This document shows positions 15,956 to 20,828 of a stretch of 20,828 bases of DNA, piece after piece. Source of the DNA: JBEBXQ01 sp040391535 (GTDB lineage Bacteria; Bacteroidota; Bacteroidia; Cytophagales; Spirosomataceae). The first letter of the stretch is position 1. Every line of letters starts with the position of its first letter. The position numbers and the translations under genes are program-made. The DNA lies in the NCBI GenBank assembly GCA_040391535.1, contig JBEBXQ010000090.1, forward strand, positions 1-20,828, in the 5' to 3' direction. The notes under the pieces are model-generated. The model was not told the origin of the DNA. It did not search any database and saw only the letters and a program-made list of their open reading frames with translations.

Positions 15956-17149
15956 ATGCATCAAGAAGCCAGAGCACTCTACAATGCAACATTCTCTGAA
16001 ACCCGCTTTCATAGAATGTTGCAATCTATTGAGTCCGATTATCCGGGACAGCCCGACTTCCGTGTTGCCGAAAGTCCGGTTTTTATCCCCAGGTCTCTTA
16101 CCGATAAGCTTGTAAGTGCCTGTAGTTCGATTATTGATGTGATTACGGCAGAAGATTTCAAACAGAAAACAGCCGGAGCGGTACCTCCGGGTCAATTTGC
16201 TCCCCGTGAAAATGCCCACACCTCCTTTCTGGCTATTGACTTCGCGGTATGTAAAGATCAGGACGGTGAGCTTACGCCGCAGTTAATTGAATTGCAGGGT
16301 TTTCCTTCACTTTTTGCTTATCAGAGTTATCTTGGGGAGCAATACAGCAGACATTTTGAAATCCATCCGTCTTTTGCCGCATTGCCCGGTAATCAAAGTA
16401 TTCAGGAGTACAATCAGAGTCTGAAATCACATCTGCTGGCAGATAATGCCCCGGAAGAAGTTATTCTGCTTGAGATATTTCCTGATCAACAAAAAACCAG
16501 GATTGATTTTATCATCAATGAGCAGATTACAGGGATCAAAACCGTTTGCCTGACGAAGATAATCAGAGAAGGTGATAAGCTTTTCTATAGCAATAACGGC
16601 ATAAAAACAAGAATTAAACGGATATACAACCGGCTGATTCTTGATGACCTGCATCAGTTTCCCGACCTGAAAACACAATTTAACCTGACCGATGATGCAG
16701 ATGTCTCGTGGGTCGGGCATCCTAACTGGTTTTTCAGGATCAGTAAATATATGCTCCCGTTTCTGGAGAGTCCGTTTGTACCTCCAACCCGGTTTGTCAG
16801 TCAATTCAATAACAGATTCCCGGAGGATTTGGAGCATTACGTATTAAAGCCTTTATTTTCATTTGCGGGATCAGGCGTTCAGCTGCACGTTACTCCGGAA
16901 TTACTAAGGAGCCTCTCGGATCCTGAAAATTATATTCTCCAACGGAAAGTTACCTATGAACCCGTTATCCGGTCTCCCGAAGGCGGCGTAAAGGCAGAGA
17001 TCAGGATGCTGTATATCTGGCCGGACAACGCAGAAAAGCCTACGCTCCTGACCGGACTGAGTCGTCTGAGCCGGGGAGAAATGATCGGCGTGAGATATAA
17101 TAAAGATTTTACCTGGGTGGGCAGTAGTGCCTGCTTTTTTGAAAAATAA
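15956..17149 (+). CDS. Probable circularly permuted ATP-grasp ligase
   Basis: A 397-residue protein that I read as a circularly permuted ATP-grasp enzyme. The metal-ligand motif normally near the C-terminus appears near the N-terminus: Asp95 in AIDFAVCK and Glu112/Gln114 in PQLIELQGFPS, an E-x-Q version of the usual E-x-N. The ATP-binding lysine and glycine-rich loop lie near the C-terminus in VLKPLFSFAGSG (296-307), followed by ILQRKVTYEPVI and KAEIRMLYIW, which fit the clamp and strand. Such enzymes (CP_ATPgrasp families) are known from comparative genomics of peptide-ligating pathways; the substrate is unknown. It ends the five-gene set, and a terminator hairpin follows at once. The call rests on motif order; the fold is unverified. 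Confidence 0.72.
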   Translation: MHQEARALYNATFSETRFHRMLQSIESDYPGQPDFRVAESPVFIPRSLTDKLVSACSSIIDVITAEDFKQKTAGAVPPGQFAPRENAHTSFLAIDFAVCKDQDGELTPQLIELQGFPSLFAYQSYLGEQYSRHFEIHPSFAALPGNQSIQEYNQSLKSHLLADNAPEEVILLEIFPDQQKTRIDFIINEQITGIKTVCLTKIIREGDKLFYSNNGIKTRIKRIYNRLILDDLHQFPDLKTQFNLTDDADVSWVGHPNWFFRISKYMLPFLESPFVPPTRFVSQFNNRFPEDLEHYVLKPLFSFAGSGVQLHVTPELLRSLSDPENYILQRKVTYEPVIRSPEGGVKAEIRMLYIWPDNAEKPTLLTGLSRLSRGEMIGVRYNKDFTWVGSSACFFEK

Positions 17150-17177
17150 AACCCCGAAAGTAATTTTCTTCGGGGTT
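17141..17177 (-). terminator. Convergent terminator for dapA and the ligase gene set
   Basis: An 8-9 bp stem (ACCCCGAA at 17151-17158, TTCGGGGT at 17169-17176) lies between the two converging stop codons. Read on the minus strand, the stem runs into TTTTATTTTTC, an excellent terminator for dapA. In the plus direction the following sequence is less T-rich, so termination there would be weaker. Confidence 0.8.
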
Positions 17178-17203
17178 CTGTATGTTGAATACCGTATATT
17201 ATT

Positions 17204-18094
17204 CTACAGGAATCCTTCCCGTTTCATGGCTTCTTCGAGGCGATTTCCGAGATCCGCTGTGGCCTTAACCAACGGCAGACGTACTTCTGAGCTCGTAACC
17301 CCTTTAATTTCAAGGCATTTTTTAATACCTACCGGATTTGATTCCTCATAAAGCAAGGTATCAAAATCAATAAAGGCAAACTGAATAGCCGCAGCATCAG
17401 CAAAATTACCGTTCAACGCGCTATGCGTCATTTTAGTAAATTCTTCGGGAAAAGCATTGCCAATGACTGAAATAACACCATGCCAGCCAACACTGATCAT
17501 AGGAGTCACCAGATTATCATCACCCGACAGCATCAGAAAATCTTCAGGTGCTTTCCACGAAATTTCCATAGCTTGCTCCAGTGAGCTGGAAGCGTCTTTT
17601 ATGCCGATGATATTCGGATGCGCTGCCAGTTCAATAATGGTATCCGGTTTCATATTTACTACCGTGCGGCCGGGTACGTTATATAACAGTACGGGTACCG
17701 GAGAAGCATCTGCGATGGCTCTGAAATGGGCTTTAATTCCTTCCTGAGAAGGTTTGCTATAATAAGGACAAACAGATAAAATGGCATCCACACCACTGAA
17801 ATCAGTCGCTTGAATGGTGTCCAGAACAGCTGCCGTATCATTCCCCCCAATACCATATACAATGGGCAGGTTCTTTTTATTATGTTCCAGTGTAAAGGCC
17901 AGAAGCTTCTTCTTTTCCTCTTTGGTAGTAGTAGGAGTTTCCCCTGTGGTTCCCTGTACAACCAGGAAATCCACCCCGCCTTCTGAAACAAACTCAATCA
18001 GCTTTGCGTAGGCAGCATAATCTATTTCTTTTTGCTCATCGAATGGGGTTACCAAAGCAACACCCACACCTTTGAAACGTGTATCTAACGCCAT
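17204..18094 (-). CDS. dapA: 4-hydroxy-tetrahydrodipicolinate synthase
   Basis: A 296-residue DapA, the first committed step of lysine and diaminopimelate synthesis: pyruvate plus aspartate semialdehyde give 4-hydroxy-tetrahydrodipicolinate. Key residues: Schiff-base Lys166 in GIKDAS, Tyr138 in LLYNVPGRT with Arg143, the GTTGE loop (48-52), and the tyrosine of VCPYYSKP (108-115). Length is normal for the family. It has its own promoter-like -7 element upstream, converges with the ligase gene set, and lies 95 bp from the GDPD gene, with no sign of co-function. N-acetylneuraminate lyase-like relatives share the fold, but the sequence pattern is that of DapA. Confidence 0.93.
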   Translation of the reverse strand: MALDTRFKGVGVALVTPFDEQKEIDYAAYAKLIEFVSEGGVDFLVVQGTTGETPTTTKEEKKKLLAFTLEHNKKNLPIVYGIGGNDTAAVLDTIQATDFSGVDAILSVCPYYSKPSQEGIKAHFRAIADASPVPVLLYNVPGRTVVNMKPDTIIELAAHPNIIGIKDASSSLEQAMEISWKAPEDFLMLSGDDNLVTPMISVGWHGVISVIGNAFPEEFTKMTHSALNGNFADAAAIQFAFIDFDTLLYEESNPVGIKKCLEIKGVTSSEVRLPLVKATADLGNRLEEAMKREGFL

Positions 18095-18131
18095 TTTAAT
18101 GAATATAAGTCATCCTTTTTAATTCCAGCCA

Positions 18132-18139
18132 CAAAGTTA
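18132..18139 (-). promoter_or_regulatory. Candidate -7 promoter element for dapA
   Basis: On the minus strand TAACTTTG matches TAnnTTTG perfectly, 38 bp upstream of the dapA start. A convincing -33 TTG is not visible at the usual spacing. Confidence 0.45.
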
Positions 18140-18189
18140 ATTGTACAGTTGAAATAATAGGGCTCTTTCCCAACATTTATTAAGCTCCT

Positions 18190-19041
18190 CTATTTAATCT
18201 TCACCCAGGGCATTTTCTCCTTCATATACGTAAATACTTCAACAGGAATATCGGAGCAGAGATAATCACATCCCAGATAAACCCCTAAAAGAAAGTCCTG
18301 CACCGTGTGCCCCGGCCAGCAGCTGACGAGAATGCCGGCTGCCTGTGCGGCCTGAACATCCTTCCGGCTTGTGCCACCAAGGTTGCAGCCTACTCTTTTC
18401 AAACCTAAATCCAGTGTTTCCTGAATAACCTCTTTGCTGAGCGGAGAAGAAGTAATAAACAGCATGTCAGCATCAGCATACTTTGAACGGATGTATTGCA
18501 AAGGACGTTTATCAAAAGAAGTGAACAGGTAGGTTGATTCCACAGGCTTGCCTGCCATAACCTGCCGGTACAGCTGGTCACAATATTTCTCCAGCAATTC
18601 CTGCGGGTACGCTTTAGGGCTGGTTTTCATTTCAAACTCTATATACAGGCCCGGCCTTTGATTCAGAAAAACCAGCAATTCATCCAGAAATAAAATGGGA
18701 TTCCCTTTTTTGGTTTTGAATTTTTTAATTTCAGCGGCCGTCATTTCTTCAATGATCCCTTTTCCGGTTGTTGTCCTTTCCAGACTGGCATCGTGCATGA
18801 TGACCATTACACCGTCTTTTGTAATCCGGACATCCGTCTCAAACCCTCTTAATCCTTTGTCATAACTTTCCTGAAAAGCATGCAGCGTGTTTTCATCCCG
18901 TTCATGTGCTCCTCCCCGGTGAGCAAATAACTGAACAGCCTTTTCCTGGGCCTTCACGGCAGAAAATTTACCGGCCGTGGCTAAAAAAAACACTAACAGA
19001 TAAGCAACGTTACAATGCAGGCAAAATCGTCTGGAATTCAT
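18190..19041 (-). CDS. Secreted glycerophosphodiester phosphodiesterase (GDPD)
   Basis: A 283-residue GDPD-family protein that hydrolyses glycerophosphodiesters to an alcohol and glycerol-3-phosphate. Motifs: HRGGAHERDENT (41-52), with His41, Arg42 and Glu50 of the catalytic/metal site; FETDVRITKDGVMVIMHD (67-84), with Glu68, Asp70 and His83; FLDELL (118-123); and IEFEMK (134-139). A Sec signal sequence (hydrophobic core about 12-29, then KAQ at 30-32) indicates export to the periplasm. The GDPD fold's usual final motif CWPGHTVQD (236-244) is present. It is transcribed towards dapA, with its own short leader. Confidence 0.9.
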   Translation of the reverse strand: MNSRRFCLHCNVAYLLVFFLATAGKFSAVKAQEKAVQLFAHRGGAHERDENTLHAFQESYDKGLRGFETDVRITKDGVMVIMHDASLERTTTGKGIIEEMTAAEIKKFKTKKGNPILFLDELLVFLNQRPGLYIEFEMKTSPKAYPQELLEKYCDQLYRQVMAGKPVESTYLFTSFDKRPLQYIRSKYADADMLFITSSPLSKEVIQETLDLGLKRVGCNLGGTSRKDVQAAQAAGILVSCWPGHTVQDFLLGVYLGCDYLCSDIPVEVFTYMKEKMPWVKIK

Positions 19042-19115
19042 ATGAATAGGTTAGGAATAAAAAAATAAATTAACTCGTTGAAGGGTAAATATACAAGTTC
19101 AGATTAACTAACTTA

Positions 19116-19307
19116 TTAAATTAACGTGAATTCAGGATACGTCCAAAACCAAACAATATCACCTTTTCCGGATTCTATAAGTGCTATCTTGTTGCTGTTT
19201 CTATCATCCTTCCACCACTTCGTGATTATTTCAGGTCCGAAGGACTGACAGGATTATAGAAAAAGCGGAGATACCTGCACATTTAACCGCGAAGCGGTGA
19301 CAGAACC
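19116..19307 (-). pseudogene. Possible decayed gene remnant between GDPD and ligA
   Basis: In the frame 19253-19116, 45 codons read without a stop and give a protein-like, Trp-rich segment (SFGPEIITKWWKDD..., ending WFWTYPEFTLI) before a stop codon. There is no ATG, GTG or TTG to start it. Upstream in the same frame, after one stop at 19254-19256, lies VTASRLNVQVSPLFL, which resembles the start of a bacterial SH3 domain (typically RLNVRSGP). This could be a remnant broken by a point mutation. It is short, so chance cannot be excluded. Confidence 0.3.
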
Positions 19308-19334
19308 CTAAACCAGAACTGACGTTAAATAATT

Positions 19335-20828
19335 TTAGCTGGAAAGCATCCCTATGAATTCTTCCTCCGAAATAATGGTCACCCCCAGTTTCCTTGCTTT
19401 TTCCAGCTTGGATGGTCCCATATTTTCTCCGGCAAGCAGGTAGTTCAATTTACCGGATACCCCACTTAATACTTTTCCGCCGTTTGATTCTATCTTCATT
19501 TTCAGGTCGTCACGGCTGAAACCGGCAAACACACCTGATACCACAAAAGTTTTCCCGGCCAGCACATCACTTTCAATAAGAACCGGGATTTCATCAGTTT
19601 CAAGCTGCAATCCAGCGTTGCGCAATCTTTCTATTTCCGTCAGATTATCCTGATCCGCAAAATAATCCACTACAGAGCGGGCAATTCTATCCCCGATTTC
19701 CGGAGCGCCGATTAACTCCTCATAAGTAGCCGACTTCAGATTATCCATTGTTTTGAAATAAGAGGCCAGCTTTTCTGCGATGGTATTCCCTACAAACCGT
19801 ATACCCAAAGCAAAGAGCAGGCTTCTGAAAGGAACCTGTTTTGACAACTCTATTCCTTTCAGGATATTTTCAACGGTTTTTTCCCTGAAGCTTATTTTTT
19901 TACTTTTCCCGGTTTCTTCATTGACAATATTTTTTTCAAGGCCGATCAGGTCTTCATACCGAAGATCATAGAGATCCGCCGGGGACCTGACCAGATGCCT
20001 ATCAAATAACAGTTCAATTTTCCCTTCTCCCAGGCTATCAATATTCATGGCTTTCCGGTGGATAAAATGCTCTATTTTTCCTTTCAGCTGAGGGCCACAT
20101 TCTTTGTCGTTCGGGCAAAAATAAATGGCTTCTCCCTCCCTTCTGATCAGAACGGTATTACATTCGGGACAATTGGCGGGAAACGTAACCGCCTCTGTCA
20201 GATTGAAATCCCGTTGTGTAAAATCCACACCGGTAATTTTCGGAATTATCTCACCGCTTTTTTCCACGAATACCACATCACCTACTCTCAGGTCAAGTCT
20301 TTCCACTTCATTGGCGTTATGCAAAGTAGCTCGCTTTACCTGTGTACCGGATAAATGAACCCCCTTGACTTTCTGATAAGGCAGGTTCCTTTCTTCCAGG
20401 GCACACAGATTGGCAACAGGCGTTACAGCTCCGGTTCTTCCTACCTGAAAAACAACGGAACGAAGTACGGCGGGCTTGTTTTCTGCTTTGTACTTGAAAG
20501 ATATTGCCCAGCGAGGGCTTTTAGCCGTATAACCCAGTTCCTGTTGCTGAGCCAATGCATTGACTTTAATCACAATTCCGTCTGTGGCAAGCGGCAGCTC
20601 AAACCGCTTTTCTTCCCAGTCATGAATAAACTGAATGGCCTCTTCAATATCCCGGCACTTTTTCCAGCCCGGTGAAACCTGAAAGCCCAGCGCCTTTAAT
20701 GCCGTAAGGCCCTCCTCATGTGATTGAAAATCGGAATCAGCACTTAAAACACTATATACATAACAATCAAGGTGGCGGCGGGCCGTTTCTCCCGAATCCT
20801 GTAACTTGAAAGAGCCTGAAGCTGCATT
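19335..20828 (-). CDS. ligA: NAD-dependent DNA ligase LigA, N-terminal part outside window
   Basis: 497 residues of LigA, open to the right edge (reading starts NAASGSFKLQD, the conserved N-x-AxGS block after the nucleotidyltransferase active site). It seals nicks in DNA using NAD+. Visible: DGIVIKVN and WAISFKYKAE (nucleotidyltransferase motifs), the OB fold, a Cys4 zinc finger (CPEC then FCPNDKEC, about 20097-20171), helix-hairpin-helix repeats, and a C-terminal BRCT domain (about 19335-19570: KTFVVSGVF, NGGKVLSGVSGKLNYLL). The adenylation Lys (KxDG) and the first roughly 190 residues are outside the window. No in-frame stop or shift is seen. It stands as an ordinary housekeeping gene. Confidence 0.95.
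   Translation of the reverse strand, partial: NAASGSFKLQDSGETARRHLDCYVYSVLSADSDFQSHEEGLTALKALGFQVSPGWKKCRDIEEAIQFIHDWEEKRFELPLATDGIVIKVNALAQQQELGYTAKSPRWAISFKYKAENKPAVLRSVVFQVGRTGAVTPVANLCALEERNLPYQKVKGVHLSGTQVKRATLHNANEVERLDLRVGDVVFVEKSGEIIPKITGVDFTQRDFNLTEAVTFPANCPECNTVLIRREGEAIYFCPNDKECGPQLKGKIEHFIHRKAMNIDSLGEGKIELLFDRHLVRSPADLYDLRYEDLIGLEKNIVNEETGKSKKISFREKTVENILKGIELSKQVPFRSLLFALGIRFVGNTIAEKLASYFKTMDNLKSATYEELIGAPEIGDRIARSVVDYFADQDNLTEIERLRNAGLQLETDEIPVLIESDVLAGKTFVVSGVFAGFSRDDLKMKIESNGGKVLSGVSGKLNYLLAGENMGPSKLEKARKLGVTIISEEEFIGMLSS

Noticed and set aside
19286..19298. Hairpin ACCGC-GAA-GCGGT between GDPD and ligA
   Set aside because: The stem is only 5 bp with no T-tract on either strand, so it is not a convincing terminator of ligA.

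Overview
The window looks like a stretch of a Bacteroidota chromosome (Cytophagales/Sphingobacteriales-like; genus not determinable by eye). The signs are perfect or near-perfect TAnnTTTG -7 promoter elements, A-rich leaders without clear Shine-Dalgarno sequences, Bacteroidota-type families (DUF3784, a YGxW-rich DUF6600-like surface protein, GH88) and moderate GC. No tRNA, rRNA, IS element or CRISPR array was seen.

Layout. (1) 1-2148, minus strand: the 5' part of a collagen-like lipoprotein and a complete ABC exporter half-transporter. (2) 2228-9617, plus strand: a carbohydrate-catabolism locus with an AraC regulator, a cytoplasmic GH88 unsaturated-uronyl hydrolase, a xylose-isomerase-like TIM barrel, a Gfo/Idh/MocA oxidoreductase, a FabG-like SDR, a terminator, an MFS transporter and an HSD10-like SDR. 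It resembles a small uronide-type utilisation unit with an MFS importer and no SusC/SusD. (3) 9820-12027: a secreted YGxW-rich protein whose C-terminal tail contains a young 87-bp tandem repeat, then a DUF3784 membrane protein. (4) 12108-17149: a compact five-gene set made of an alpha/beta esterase, an ATP-grasp ligase, a YbdK-type carboxylate-amine ligase (GCS2), a class I glutamine amidotransferase and a second ATP-grasp enzyme that looks circularly permuted. (5) 17204-20828, minus strand: dapA, a secreted glycerophosphodiester phosphodiesterase, a probable gene remnant, and ligA running off the right edge.

How the genes work together. In the sugar locus, GH88 would release a 4,5-unsaturated uronic acid from an imported oligosaccharide, and the isomerase and oxidoreductases would process the sugar; the AraC protein is the obvious regulator. 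The five-gene ligase set is the most interesting part. Three different ATP-dependent C-N ligase folds, an ammonia-releasing or gamma-glutamyl-cleaving amidotransferase fold and an esterase lie on one strand, with spacings of 70 bp or less between genes. That is the pattern of a ribosome-independent pathway making a small peptide or amide, with no NRPS. Its product cannot be read from the sequence.
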